Counted from the first letter of the stretch, positions 51,296 through 60,611 are shown. The stretch: DNA of 64,000 nucleotides from Glycocaulis sp051859565 (GCF_051859565.1 NZ_JBHYFK010000001.1:434001-498000), one strand, 5' to 3'. Numbers and translations are program-made. Notes: generated by a model not told the origin, from the letters alone.

Positions 51296-51886
51296 ATGCT
51301 GCGCCACATTCCCAATCTGGTGACGGTGCTGCGCGGCGTTGGCGGCCTTGCCGGCGCCTGGCTACTCTTGCAGAGCGCAGGTGCGGCGCTGGAAGAGGCG
51401 GCGGTTTTCTATGCCGTCCTCTCCGGGCTGATCTTCGTGGCGGCAGCCCTTACCGACTGGCTGGATGGCTGGCTGGCGCGGCGTTTCAGCGCAACCAGCT
51501 CACTGGGCGCCCTGCTTGATCCCATAGCCGACAAAGTGCTGACGGGCGCCTATCTGGTGGCCTACACTTTCCTGGCCGGAGGCAATCCGGCGCTGGCCGT
51601 TCCCGTCGGCATTATCCTGCTGCGTGACATCATCGTCACGGGGCTGCGTCTGGCGGGTCCGCCGCGCGCCGAAGGCGCCTATGCCGTCACCAGTGATGCC
51701 AAGGCCAAGACGGCTCTGACCATGATTGTGGTCGCGCTTCCCTTCATGCTCGTGGCGGCCGGTTTCACGGAGGTAAGAGACTGGTTCTACATCTGGGTTG
51801 GCGGGGTCTGGCTATGCGCGGCACTTACCGTCTGGAGTGCGATACCCTATCTGCGCCGGGCAATTTCGACTAACAACCATAAGTAG
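51296..51886 (+). CDS. pgsA: CDP-diacylglycerol-glycerol-3-phosphate 3-phosphatidyltransferase
   Basis: PgsA makes phosphatidylglycerol phosphate, the first committed step to phosphatidylglycerol and cardiolipin. The 196-residue membrane protein starts with the typical IPNLVTVLRG. It has the CDP-alcohol phosphotransferase motif as DWLDGWLARR...GALLDPIADK, with all expected aspartates. It starts 10 bases after uvrC, and a GGAGACAGG ribosome site overlaps the gap. Confidence 0.95.
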   Translation: MLRHIPNLVTVLRGVGGLAGAWLLLQSAGAALEEAAVFYAVLSGLIFVAAALTDWLDGWLARRFSATSSLGALLDPIADKVLTGAYLVAYTFLAGGNPALAVPVGIILLRDIIVTGLRLAGPPRAEGAYAVTSDAKAKTALTMIVVALPFMLVAAGFTEVRDWFYIWVGGVWLCAALTVWSAIPYLRRAISTNNHK

Positions 51887-51906
51887 GCATATCTTATGCT
51901 ACACGG

Positions 51907-51922
51907 TTTAGTGGCCGTTAAC
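51907..51922. promoter_or_regulatory. CtrA-like binding site
   Basis: TTTA-GTGGCCG-TTAAC fits the CtrA consensus TTAA-N7-TTAA(C) with one mismatch and exact spacing. It lies 71 bases before the chemoreceptor start, a reasonable promoter position. CtrA controls motility and chemotaxis genes in many alphaproteobacteria. One mismatch in a short motif makes chance occurrence possible. Confidence 0.4.
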
Positions 51923-51992
51923 TACGTTCATGGTTTTTTCACCATGGCGGTCGAGTGTGCGGCTCTGCCGTCTGAAAAGGCGGAGTGTTTCC

Positions 51993-53354
51993 ATGAGCAT
52001 GGCGATTGTCGATTTGACCGAACGTTTTGAATTTCTCAGTTTTTCAGACGCTGACCGTGAACGCCTGCGCGCCGCGAGGCCGCTGGTTGAAGCAGAGCTG
52101 CCGGCGATCCTGGACCAGTTCTATCTGGATATCTCCAAGCACCCTGAAGTGGACGTGATGTTCAAGAGTGCGGAGATGCGCAGCCATGCCCGCCAGAAGC
52201 AGCTCGAACACTGGCTGCGCATCTGTGCGGCGGATTACGGGCAGGACTATCTGGACTCGGTTAGGCGTATTGGCGAGACCCATGCCCGCCTTGGCCTGAA
52301 ACCTGCCTGGTATTTTGGCGGCTATGCGAAGATTCTTGGGGGGCTGGTGCGAGCCATTACCCGCCGGTCATTGTCGGGCAAAAGTCCCATTCGCAACCGT
52401 GGCAAGGAAGAGCAGCTCGAGGCCATTTTGGACACGCTGGTCAAAGCGACCATGCTGGATATGGATCTGTGCATGTCCACGATCGAGTCGTGTGCCGCGA
52501 ACGCCAAGGCGGCCGAGCGCGACGCACTCGCGGGCGAGTTTGAAAAGACGGTTTCGGCCATTGTGTCGTCTGTGGCGGCAGCGTCTGAAGAACTGTCAAC
52601 GACGGCAAAGGCGATGGCGCAGACGGCTGAAGGGACAACCGACCGCTCCTCCAGCGTAGCGGCCGCCTCCGAGGAAGCCAGTGTGGCCGCCCGAACGGTC
52701 GCCCAGGCGGCTGGCGAGCTGACGCGTGCCATCGGCGAGATATCCGAGCGCGCGAGCGAAGCGGCTGGCGCATCCTCACAGGCGCGCGACCAGGCCCGCA
52801 AGACCGCAGAGACCATGGCCGAGCTGTCCGCGGCGGCCGAGCGTATCGGCACGATAGTCAGCCTGATCGAGAAGGTGGCCGAGCAGACCAACCTCTTGGC
52901 GCTGAACGCCACGATTGAAGCCGCCCGTGCAGGCGAAGCAGGCAAGGGGTTTGCTGTGGTGGCCTCGGAAGTGAAATCCCTGGCCGCGCAGACTGCCAAG
53001 GCTACCGAGGACATTTCCAGCCAGATCGCCAATGTTCAGTCGGTCGTCAACACGGCGGTTAAGGCGATCGAGGCCATGTCCGGCTCGATTGAGCAGGTAA
53101 CGGGCGTGTCAGCCTCCATCTCGGCGGCGGTCGAAGAGCAGAGCGCGGCAACAGCCGAAATCGAGCGCAACACCAACCAGTCAGCCGAAAGCTCCGGCAT
53201 GGTCTCGCAGACCATCACCGAAGTGCTTTCCGGCGCGCAGGAAACCAGTAACTCTGCCGGTGCGGTCGTGAGTGCGGCCGCTGAACTCGGCAATCAGGCC
53301 GAGCGGCTGCGCGGGGATGTGTCGCGCTTCCTGGAGCGAATCCGCGCGGCGTGA
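51993..53354 (+). CDS. Globin-coupled methyl-accepting chemotaxis protein
   Basis: This is a soluble chemoreceptor of 453 residues without membrane helices. The N-terminal 165 residues are a globin-coupled sensor domain like HemAT. The proximal haem histidine H97 lies in IGETHARLGLKPAWYFGGY, which matches the globin-sensor signature. The C-terminal part is an MCP signalling domain with the conserved hairpin KVAEQTNLLALNATIEAARA (293-312) and GKGFAVVASEVKSLA. It probably senses O2 or another haem ligand and signals to CheA/CheW encoded elsewhere. No C-terminal CheR pentapeptide is present. Confidence 0.93.
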   Translation: MSMAIVDLTERFEFLSFSDADRERLRAARPLVEAELPAILDQFYLDISKHPEVDVMFKSAEMRSHARQKQLEHWLRICAADYGQDYLDSVRRIGETHARLGLKPAWYFGGYAKILGGLVRAITRRSLSGKSPIRNRGKEEQLEAILDTLVKATMLDMDLCMSTIESCAANAKAAERDALAGEFEKTVSAIVSSVAAASEELSTTAKAMAQTAEGTTDRSSSVAAASEEASVAARTVAQAAGELTRAIGEISERASEAAGASSQARDQARKTAETMAELSAAAERIGTIVSLIEKVAEQTNLLALNATIEAARAGEAGKGFAVVASEVKSLAAQTAKATEDISSQIANVQSVVNTAVKAIEAMSGSIEQVTGVSASISAAVEEQSAATAEIERNTNQSAESSGMVSQTITEVLSGAQETSNSAGAVVSAAAELGNQAERLRGDVSRFLERIRAA

Positions 53355-53450
53355 AGCCGGGCTGAAATGCTGCGTAACATCCTGCCACTTTGTGGGCCGG
53401 GCAATTCGGTCCATCCTCGGCGCTGACTTTGCAGGCATAGCGGAGCGAGG

Positions 53451-54167
53451 ATGACCGGACTGCCGCCTGAAACCCATATACTCGTCGTCGATGATGATGA
53501 CCGTATCCGCACACTCCTGAGCCGCTTCCTGCGCGAGCGGGGCTTTCGCGTATCCTCCGCCCCGAACGCGGACAAGGCGCTGTCCATGTTGCGTTCGCTC
53601 GCCTTTGACCTGCTCATCCTCGATGTGATGATGCCCGGCATGGACGGATTTGAACTGACGCGTGCCGTGCGCGAGGCCCATGATTGCCCGATCCTGCTTT
53701 TGACCGCGCGCGGCGAACCCGAAGACCGGATCAAGGGCCTGTCACTGGGCGCCGACGACTATCTGGCCAAGCCTTTCGAGCCCGAGGAGCTGATCTTGCG
53801 CGTGCAGGCAATTCTGCGCCGCATGATTCCCAAGAAGCTGGGGGCAAGGCGCGTTCGCTTCGGCAGCTGGATATTCGAGCTGGAAACCGGCCAGCTCCTG
53901 CAGGGCGAGGCCCGTGTGCGCCTGACCGGCGGCGAGGCGGCCCTGTTGACAGCCCTTGCCCAGTCGCCCGGAGAGCCTGTCGACCGTTTCCTGCTGTCCG
54001 AACGGGCGGCAGGCGGCGCAGGTGAACGCGCGATTGACGTGCAGATGACGCGTCTGCGCCGCAAGATCGAGGATGATCCGAAAAATCCTGTTTTCCTCCA
54101 GACGGTGCGTGGCGAAGGCTATAAGCTGGTGGCCGAGCCGGTATTCGAGGCCCCGGCAGGAAAGTGA
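53451..54167 (+). CDS. OmpR-family response regulator, PetR-like
   Basis: This two-component regulator has 238 residues. The receiver domain has acidic pocket VVDDDD (12-17), phospho-acceptor D58 in LLILDVMMPGMDG and lysine in YLAKPFEPEE. The C-terminal winged helix binds DNA (ERAIDVQMTRLRRKIEDDP, VRGEGYKL). TARGEPEDRIKGL and the overall pattern resemble the PetR group of Rhodobacter, needed there for bc1 expression. The kinase gene starts 10 bases after its stop. Confidence 0.9.
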   Translation: MTGLPPETHILVVDDDDRIRTLLSRFLRERGFRVSSAPNADKALSMLRSLAFDLLILDVMMPGMDGFELTRAVREAHDCPILLLTARGEPEDRIKGLSLGADDYLAKPFEPEELILRVQAILRRMIPKKLGARRVRFGSWIFELETGQLLQGEARVRLTGGEAALLTALAQSPGEPVDRFLLSERAAGGAGERAIDVQMTRLRRKIEDDPKNPVFLQTVRGEGYKLVAEPVFEAPAGK

Positions 54168-54177
54168 GCGCGCGTCC

Positions 54178-55491
54178 ATGAGGCTTGCATTCAAGCGCTA
54201 TCTGCCGACGAGCCTGTTCGGCCGCTCTCTGCTCATCATCGTCCTGCCGGTGGCGATTATGCAGGTGGCCGTCACCTGGTCCTTTTTCGAGGAGCACTGG
54301 CAGACAGTCACGGCGCGACTGTCTGAGAGTGTGGCTGGTGACGTCGCACTGGTGACTGCCCTGGTCGAACGCTCCGGCCCGGAATCAGTTGATCCAATTG
54401 CCAACCTTGCCTTCGAGACGGTCGGCCTGTCGGTGGATATGCGGGAGGGCGATGTGTTGCCGACCAGCCGGCGCACGGCCTTTTTCCGGGCGCTCGACCG
54501 CTCCTTGCGCCGTGCGTTGACCGCGCGGCTCGATAACGAGTTCTGGTTCGACACCACGCGCTATCCCGAATATGTCGACATACGCGTGCAGGTGGATGCA
54601 GGCGTCTTGCGCTTCATCGCGTCGCGAGAGCGGGCTTTCGCCACCACGGGGCATATCTTCATCTTGTGGATCGTCGGTGCCTCCACGCTTCTCAGCGCGG
54701 TATCCATCATCTTCATCCGCAATCAGGCAAAGCCTATCCAGCGCCTTGCCGCCGCCGCCGAGGCGTTCGGGCGCGGGCAGGACACGGCCGGTTTCCGCCC
54801 CGCTGGCGCGCGAGAGGTGCGCCAGGCCGCGACCGCCTTCATCGATATGCGCGAACGCCTCGTGCGTTATGTCGAGCAGAGAACGGCCCTTCTGGCAGGC
54901 GTCAGCCATGATCTGCGTACGCCGCTGACGCGCCTGCGCCTGCAGCTCGCCATGATGCCAGCCGGACCTGACCGCGAGGCAGCGATCCAGGACATCGCCG
55001 AGATGGAAATGGCGCTGGACGAGTATCTGGCATTTGCGCGCGGCCAGAGCGGCGAAGAAAGCGCTTACACCGATCTGGCTGAACTCTGCCGCTCGCTGGC
55101 GGCAAAGGCCGGGCGTTCGGGCTGCATGATTTCGCTGGACGTGCCGGATGTTCTGACCCGCGAGGTGCGTCCCGGCACCCTGACCAGAGCAGTATCAAAT
55201 CTCGTCAATAACGCCGCCGCGCACGGCAATACGGTAAGCCTGTCACTGGTAGACACCGGCGGGCGCATTGAGTTCCGCGTCGAGGATGACGGGCCGGGCA
55301 TTCCGCCCGAGCTGTACGAGGAAGCCTTCCGGCCCTTCAGCCGTCTGGATCCTGCGCGTAACAGCAATACGACCGGTGTCGGGCTGGGGCTGGCCATCGC
55401 GCGCGATGCAGCACGTGCCCATGGCGGCGATGTGTTTCTGGAGCGCAGCGGGCTGGGCGGACTGAAAGCGGTTTTGTGGATACCCGCCTAG
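54178..55491 (+). CDS. Sensor histidine kinase, EnvZ/PetP-like
   Basis: This membrane histidine kinase has 437 residues: helix 1 (18-35), a periplasmic domain of about 120 residues, helix 2 (160-180), HAMP linker (about 182-235), H-box GVSHDLRTPLTR with H244, N-box VSNLVNNAAAHG, G1 VEDDGPGIP and G2 GVGLGLAIA. It is the cognate partner of the regulator just upstream. The ATG at 54178 avoids overlapping the regulator gene. The signal is unknown. Confidence 0.92.
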   Translation: MRLAFKRYLPTSLFGRSLLIIVLPVAIMQVAVTWSFFEEHWQTVTARLSESVAGDVALVTALVERSGPESVDPIANLAFETVGLSVDMREGDVLPTSRRTAFFRALDRSLRRALTARLDNEFWFDTTRYPEYVDIRVQVDAGVLRFIASRERAFATTGHIFILWIVGASTLLSAVSIIFIRNQAKPIQRLAAAAEAFGRGQDTAGFRPAGAREVRQAATAFIDMRERLVRYVEQRTALLAGVSHDLRTPLTRLRLQLAMMPAGPDREAAIQDIAEMEMALDEYLAFARGQSGEESAYTDLAELCRSLAAKAGRSGCMISLDVPDVLTREVRPGTLTRAVSNLVNNAAAHGNTVSLSLVDTGGRIEFRVEDDGPGIPPELYEEAFRPFSRLDPARNSNTTGVGLGLAIARDAARAHGGDVFLERSGLGGLKAVLWIPA

Positions 55492-55496
55492 CGGCC

Positions 55497-56357
55497 CTAG
55501 AGCGCGCTGCCGAGCTTGCGTGACTGGCGCTCGGCGGCGGACACGGCGTTGCGCACCAGCATGGGCAGGCCTCCACCGGCCATCATCACGTCCAGAGCGG
55601 CCTGCGTGGTGCCGCCCGGGGACGTAACCGCACGCCGCAAGGCTGCCGCGTCCGCTGTCTTGCGCTTATGGCCGTCTTCCAGCAACGCGCCGGCACCGGC
55701 GACAGTGGCGACGGCGAGTTTCTCGGCCAGCTCTGTGGGCAGGCCTTCGGCTTCTCCCGCCCGCGCGAGCGCTTCGCACATGAGGAACACATAGGCCGGG
55801 CCGGAACCGGACACGGCTGTAACGGCATCCATCATGCGTTCGTCTTCAACCCATTCCACGCTGCCAAGCACTTTCAGGAGTGCGTCGGTGGCGGCGCGGA
55901 AATGGGGCGGGTCGGCTTCGATATTGGAAATCGCGACGGAAATGCCCTTACCGATGGAACCGGGCGTGTTGGGCATGGCGCGCACGATGGGATGGCCGGG
56001 AAAAAGGCGCCCCAGACCGATCAGCCCCGCTCCGGCGAGGATGGAGATAATCAGCGCATCGCGGGGCAGTTTCCCGGCAAGGTCTTCACCCAAAGCTGGC
56101 AGCGCCTGCGGCTTTACGGCCAGCACCACGCGGTCAAGGCCGCTTGCCGCGCTCTTGGTCAGCGTAGGAAGCACCTTGACGCCATGCTTGCCAGCGAGCG
56201 CGTTGAGTTCATCAGACGGGTTTGGCTCGACGATGACCAGCGTATCGCAATCCAGCTCGCCCCGGCGCGCGCGCAGCCAGCCAGCGGCCAAAGCCAGCCC
56301 CATCCGGCCTGCACCGATAAGTGCGACCTTGCCTGTACGTTCGTTGCTGGCAGACAT
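55497..56357 (-). CDS. proC: Pyrroline-5-carboxylate reductase
   Basis: ProC makes proline from pyrroline-5-carboxylate with NAD(P)H. The 286-residue protein has the nucleotide site VALIGAGRMGLALAAGW and the C-terminal substrate region AVSGSGPAYVFLMCEALARA, followed by the family's VTSPGGTTQAALDVM. It converges closely on the histidine kinase gene and follows the YbjN-like gene on its own strand. Confidence 0.95.
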   Translation of the reverse strand: MSASNERTGKVALIGAGRMGLALAAGWLRARRGELDCDTLVIVEPNPSDELNALAGKHGVKVLPTLTKSAASGLDRVVLAVKPQALPALGEDLAGKLPRDALIISILAGAGLIGLGRLFPGHPIVRAMPNTPGSIGKGISVAISNIEADPPHFRAATDALLKVLGSVEWVEDERMMDAVTAVSGSGPAYVFLMCEALARAGEAEGLPTELAEKLAVATVAGAGALLEDGHKRKTADAAALRRAVTSPGGTTQAALDVMMAGGGLPMLVRNAVSAAERQSRKLGSAL

Positions 56358-56368
56358 GGTCGTGACCT

Positions 56369-56869
56369 TCAGGCCTCCCCGGCCGTGTCAAACATCGCGG
56401 CGGCGACAGCCTCCTCGACGCTCTTGCCCCCCCAGACGAGGTAGTGGAACGCCGGATAGAGCCGTTCGCCGGCCTCCCGGGCAGCCACGATCAGGGCGGC
56501 GGCCTGCGCCGGGCTTACCGTCTCGCCGCCAGCCAGCGACAGGGCGTGGCGGAACACCACCGAACCGTCTTCGGCCCAGACATCGAAATGGCCAAGCCAG
56601 AGGCGCTCATTGAGGCGGGTGACAAGCTCGCAGACCTCGCGAAAGCGTGCCTGCGGCGTTTTCAGCTCAAGGCTGGCACAGACATGCATCACGTCCAGCT
56701 CCGGGCGCCAGGCGAACCAGACCTGATGGTCGCGCCACTCACCGGGTACAGCCATGTGCAGCTCGGTATCATCGCGCTCATAGGCGTATTGCTCGGCGAT
56801 GACCGCCTGCTCCACGCTTTCCAGCGGATCGATTGTCTGAATGTAGGTTTCGGTATGCAGATCCATCAT
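56369..56869 (-). CDS. YbjN domain-containing protein
   Basis: This is a 166-residue cytosolic protein of the YbjN/type III chaperone-like fold. It shows an acidic N-terminus, then strands VWFAWRPELDVMHVCASLEL, a helix REVCELVTRLNERLWLGHFD, and YPAFHYLVWGGKSVEEAVAA near the end. The role is unknown; E. coli YbjN affects stress and motility. It lies 11 bases upstream of proC, as is common in alphaproteobacteria. The ribosome site GGGAGG precedes two ATGs. Confidence 0.85.
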   Translation of the reverse strand: MMDLHTETYIQTIDPLESVEQAVIAEQYAYERDDTELHMAVPGEWRDHQVWFAWRPELDVMHVCASLELKTPQARFREVCELVTRLNERLWLGHFDVWAEDGSVVFRHALSLAGGETVSPAQAAALIVAAREAGERLYPAFHYLVWGGKSVEEAVAAAMFDTAGEA

Positions 56870-56971
56870 TGCGCCTCCCTCAGAGCACATGCCGGCCTCG
56901 TCCCTTGCTGCGACGGTAAGCCGCTCCGGGCAGAGTGCGCAACGGTGTGCAAGGGTTTGAAATTAAGCCGT

Positions 56972-57277
56972 TCAGCTGGAAGCCTTTTTCGAAGCGGGCT
57001 TTGGCTTCGAAGCCGCCGCAGCGCGCGAGGGAGCAGGCTTTTTGCCCTCCAGCGCCGTCAGACGGGCTTTAAGTGATTCGATTTCCTCGCCCTGCCGGGC
57101 GATGATCGCGTGCAAGGCGCGCACTTCCTCGCCCGAAGCGAGATCCATGTCAGCGGCCACCCGTTCGGCCTGCGCCCGGAAAACCGATCGCGCCTCATCA
57201 CCCGCAGCACGCGCTGCGCCGAAGGCATCGGTCATCAGATCAGCCAGATCAGTGAAAACGGGGTTGCGCGTCTGCAT
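56972..57277 (-). CDS. UbiK-like ubiquinone biosynthesis accessory factor (BMFP domain)
   Basis: This is a 101-residue protein of the BMFP/UbiK family: an amphipathic N-terminus (VFTDLADLMTDAFGAARAAG), a coiled coil (about 51-78: EVRALHAIIARQGEEIESLK) and a basic Lys/Ala/Pro tail. UbiK helps aerobic ubiquinone synthesis in the Ubi complex of E. coli. A much longer open frame upstream is shadow of lgt. It is divergent from lgt. Confidence 0.85.
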   Translation of the reverse strand: MQTRNPVFTDLADLMTDAFGAARAAGDEARSVFRAQAERVAADMDLASGEEVRALHAIIARQGEEIESLKARLTALEGKKPAPSRAAAASKPKPASKKASS

Positions 57278-57391
57278 GACAAGACGGTCCTTGCTGGTAT
57301 AGAGGTCAGGATATAGGCCTTTCGGCCCGTCCAACGCAATGTCCGCCCCGCAGATTTCACCGTTAACGCCGCTCTGGAGACGATACGCCAC

Positions 57392-58282
57392 ATGGCCCCG
57401 TGCCCCGCGAGTTTCGACCTGATTGACCCGGTCATCTTCGAGATCGGCCCGTTTGCGCTGCGCTGGTACGCGCTGGCCTACATTGCTGGCTTCTTCCTCG
57501 GCCTGTTTTACGTTCTCAAGCTGATTGCCCGGCCGCGCCTGTGGACCACACATGCCAGCCCGAAGGCCGCGCCCATGGACCGGGCCTATGTCGAGGAGCT
57601 GATGCTGTGGGTGATGGTGGGCGTCATTGTCGGCGGCCGCGTCGGCTATGTCCTCTTCTACCAGACCAGCGCGCTCTGGGAGCGCCCCTTGTGGGTCATA
57701 ACCGGCATCACCGAAGGGGGGATGAGCTTCCACGGTGGCCTGATCGGCGTCATGCTGGCCATGATCGTCACCGCACGGTTGTGGAAAATCCCGCTGCTGA
57801 ATGTGTCTGATGCCGTGGCGGCGGCTACCCCCATCGGCCTTCTGCTGGGGCGTCTGGCCAATTTCATCAATGGCGAGCTGTGGGGCCGGCCCGCACCCGA
57901 TCTGCCCTGGGCGATGCGCTTTGCCGATGATCCGCTGTGCGCACTGCGCCATCCCAGCCAGCTTTACGAGGCCTTCCTTGAGGGCGCTGTGCTGCTGGCG
58001 CTCATCGCCTTCCTGATCTGGCGTTTCCGCGCCCTTTCGCGGCCGGGTCTCGTCACCGGCGTGTTCCTCGCAGGCTATGGCGTATTCCGCGCGTTCGTGG
58101 AGGTATTCCGCGAGCCGGACCGGCATATGCCAGAGGCGCTGCAGGGCTATGTCACCATGGGCATGCTCTTGTGCGTGCCGATGATCGCTGCCGGAGCGTA
58201 TCTCATCTGGCGTTCGCTCAAGGCGCCGCCTGCCTCCGTGCCGGGCGAGGTGCGCCCTGAGCGCAAGAAATCCCGGCCCTAG
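57392..58282 (+). CDS. lgt: Prolipoprotein diacylglyceryl transferase
   Basis: Lgt attaches diacylglycerol to the lipobox cysteine of prolipoproteins at the inner membrane. It has 296 residues with about seven helices, the signature GRLANFINGELWGR (153-166), and the essential histidine region MSFHGGLIG (H114). FALRWYALAYIAG near the N-terminus is typical. The MidA-like gene follows after two bases. Confidence 0.96.
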   Translation: MAPCPASFDLIDPVIFEIGPFALRWYALAYIAGFFLGLFYVLKLIARPRLWTTHASPKAAPMDRAYVEELMLWVMVGVIVGGRVGYVLFYQTSALWERPLWVITGITEGGMSFHGGLIGVMLAMIVTARLWKIPLLNVSDAVAAATPIGLLLGRLANFINGELWGRPAPDLPWAMRFADDPLCALRHPSQLYEAFLEGAVLLALIAFLIWRFRALSRPGLVTGVFLAGYGVFRAFVEVFREPDRHMPEALQGYVTMGMLLCVPMIAAGAYLIWRSLKAPPASVPGEVRPERKKSRP

Positions 58283-58284
58283 CG

Positions 58285-59412
58285 GTGACTGAAGCGGACG
58301 AGTTCAACCCGGCGGCGCGCATCGCGGCAAACTTGCGCGCGCGCATGGCCTCGCAAGGGCCGTTGCCGGTCTCCGTCTTCATGATGGAGGCGCTCTTTGA
58401 CCCGATGGCAGGCTACTATGCCACGCGCGACCCTATCGGGGCTGGCAATGATTTCATCACCGCGCCGGAAATCAGCCAGATGTTCGGCGAGCTTCTGGGC
58501 CTGTGGGCCGCGCAATGCTGGCAGGACATGGGCAGCCCGGAGAGCCTTGTTCTGGCCGAGCTGGGTCCCGGCAAGGGCACGATGATGGCCGACATGCTGC
58601 GCGCTGCGCGGGCTGTGCCGGGCTTTGCCGATGCCCTGAAAGTCAGCCTGGTCGAAGCCAGCGCCGCGCTGAAAATGGTGCAAGGCCAGACGCTGGCTAG
58701 GGCGGGCGTGCCGGTGGGGTGGGCCAAGAGCCTTGAAACCATTCCGGCAGGCCCGGCCATCATTTTCGGCAATGAGTTTCTCGACTGCCTGCCTGTGCGT
58801 CAGGCCGTGCGGGTGGACGGCCAGTGGCGGGAGCGCTGCGTGACGCTGCACCCTGATGATGAGAGCCGGTTCGCCTTCGTCACCGGGCCGGTCATTGCTG
58901 AGGATGACCCCTTCATCCCTGAGGCTTTGCGCGACAGCCCGGACGGCACGCTGGTCGAGCTGCGCCCCGGTGATGCGCAAGTTGTGGACGCACTTGCTGC
59001 GCGTTTCTCAGACCATCCCGGCCATGCCCTGTTTATTGATTACGGCCCGTCCCTGTCCGAGCCCGGCGATACGCTGCAGGCGATACGGGAGCACCAGAAA
59101 GTGGACCCGCTGGATGCGCCCGGCACGGCGGACCTGACCGCGCGGGTGGATTTTGACACGCTGGCGCAGCGCGCCCGTGCCGCAGGGCTGGATGTGTATG
59201 GTCCGGTGGAGCAGGGTGCGTTCCTGAAAAGTCTGGGCATGGAGCAGCGCGCCGCCGCGCTCGCGGCATCCCGGCCAGACCAGCGCGGCGTGATCGCCCG
59301 CCAGCTTCACCGGCTGACGGCGGGCGAGGAGATGGGCGTTCTGTTCAAGGTGATAGCCCTTAGTGCGCCGGGCATGCCCGCCCCGCCCGGTCTGGAGCCG
59401 TTCACCGGATAA
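58285..59412 (+). CDS. SAM-dependent methyltransferase, MidA/NDUFAF7 family
   Basis: This is a 375-residue DUF185/COG1565 protein. Typical blocks are YYATRDPIGAGNDFITAPEI (44-63), the SAM loop LAELGPGKGTMM, FGNEFLDCLPVRQ and LFIDYGPS. The mitochondrial relative NDUFAF7 dimethylates an arginine of complex I; the bacterial target is unknown. It starts with GTG two bases after lgt. The pgeF gene that often follows is absent. Confidence 0.9.
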   Translation: MTEADEFNPAARIAANLRARMASQGPLPVSVFMMEALFDPMAGYYATRDPIGAGNDFITAPEISQMFGELLGLWAAQCWQDMGSPESLVLAELGPGKGTMMADMLRAARAVPGFADALKVSLVEASAALKMVQGQTLARAGVPVGWAKSLETIPAGPAIIFGNEFLDCLPVRQAVRVDGQWRERCVTLHPDDESRFAFVTGPVIAEDDPFIPEALRDSPDGTLVELRPGDAQVVDALAARFSDHPGHALFIDYGPSLSEPGDTLQAIREHQKVDPLDAPGTADLTARVDFDTLAQRARAAGLDVYGPVEQGAFLKSLGMEQRAAALAASRPDQRGVIARQLHRLTAGEEMGVLFKVIALSAPGMPAPPGLEPFTG

Positions 59413-59524
59413 TCCGTGTACGGGATATGGCCTGCGGTGCACAAACACGGCTGCGGCGCTTTCGATACGCCCAACTGTCTGCTATGAGCGCGCCCATCAC
59501 GGCCAGCGCGAGGGGAAGCTTTCG

Positions 59525-60457
59525 ATGAAACTGATGAGCGGCAACGCCAACCGGCCCCTGGCCAAGGCAATCGCCAATTATCTCGACGCTCCGCTCTCCA
59601 ATGTCGAGATCGAAACCTTCGCCGATGGCGAGCTCTTCGTGCGCATCGAGGAGAACATGCGCGGCGAGGACGTTTTCCTCATCCAGTCGACCTCCAAGCC
59701 CGCCAATGACCATCTGATGGAGCTGCTGATCTGCATGGACGCGCTCAAACGCGCCAGCGCCCGGCGGATCACGGCGGTCATCCCCTATTTCGGCTATGCA
59801 AGACAGGATCGCAAAACCGGCGGACGCACGCCGATCACCGCCAAGCTGGTCGCCAATCTGATCGCCAAGGCGGGTGCCGACCGCGTGCTGACGCTGGATC
59901 TGCATGCCGGGCAGATACAGGGCTTTTTCGACATTCCGACGGATAATCTCTTCACCACGCCGGTCTTCGAGCAGGATATCCGCAGGCATTACGATGCATC
60001 AGACCTGATGATCGTCTCGCCGGACGTTGGCGGTGTGGTGCGTGCCCGCGCGCTCGCCCAGCGCCTGGGCGCCGACATCGCCATCGTCGACAAGCGCCGC
60101 CCCAAGGCGGGCGAGAGCGAGGTGATGAATATTATCGGTGATGTGGCGGGCCGACGCTGCATCATCTTTGATGACATCATCGATAGCGGCGGAACGCTCT
60201 GCAATGCCGCTGCCGCCCTGAAGGACCATGGCGCTGCCGAGGTGTCCGCCTACATCACGCACGGCGTGCTCTCGGGCAAGGCCACCAGCCGGATCACGGA
60301 TTCGGTGCTCAAGGAGCTGGTGGTGACCGATTCCATTGATGTTACCGACAAGGCCGCCGTCTGCGCCAAGGTGCGCGCCGTCTCCATCGCGCCGCTTCTG
60401 GCCGAGGCGATCCGGCGTATCGCCAACGAGGAAAGCGTCTCCAAGCTGTTTGACTAG
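59525..60457 (+). CDS. prs: Ribose-phosphate pyrophosphokinase
   Basis: Prs makes PRPP from ribose-5-phosphate and ATP, feeding nucleotide, histidine and salvage pathways (including apt above). It has 310 residues. Family features are FADGELFVRIEENMRGEDVF, PYFGYARQDRK, the catalytic-metal region TLDLHAGQIQGFF, and the PRPP loop CIIFDDIIDSGGT. The ATG at 59525 begins the conserved core. Confidence 0.97.
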   Translation: MKLMSGNANRPLAKAIANYLDAPLSNVEIETFADGELFVRIEENMRGEDVFLIQSTSKPANDHLMELLICMDALKRASARRITAVIPYFGYARQDRKTGGRTPITAKLVANLIAKAGADRVLTLDLHAGQIQGFFDIPTDNLFTTPVFEQDIRRHYDASDLMIVSPDVGGVVRARALAQRLGADIAIVDKRRPKAGESEVMNIIGDVAGRRCIIFDDIIDSGGTLCNAAAALKDHGAAEVSAYITHGVLSGKATSRITDSVLKELVVTDSIDVTDKAAVCAKVRAVSIAPLLAEAIRRIANEESVSKLFD

Positions 60458-60611
60458 CGGTTGCCAGCAAGAGGGCAGGGTCAACAAGACTCACTGCGCC
60501 CTGTTGCACGGCGTGCAAAAACCGGCTAATAGCCCGCGCTCGCTTGAGCGCCGCCCGCTTCCAGGCGGCGAACGCGTTTGAAACCAGAATTTACCACAGG
60601 GACCGGACCCC

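Noticed and set aside
60458..60611. Inverted repeat TTGCAC-GGC-GTGCAA as a terminator after prs
   Set aside because: It is followed by A rather than T on the plus strand, so it does not fit an intrinsic terminator for prs.
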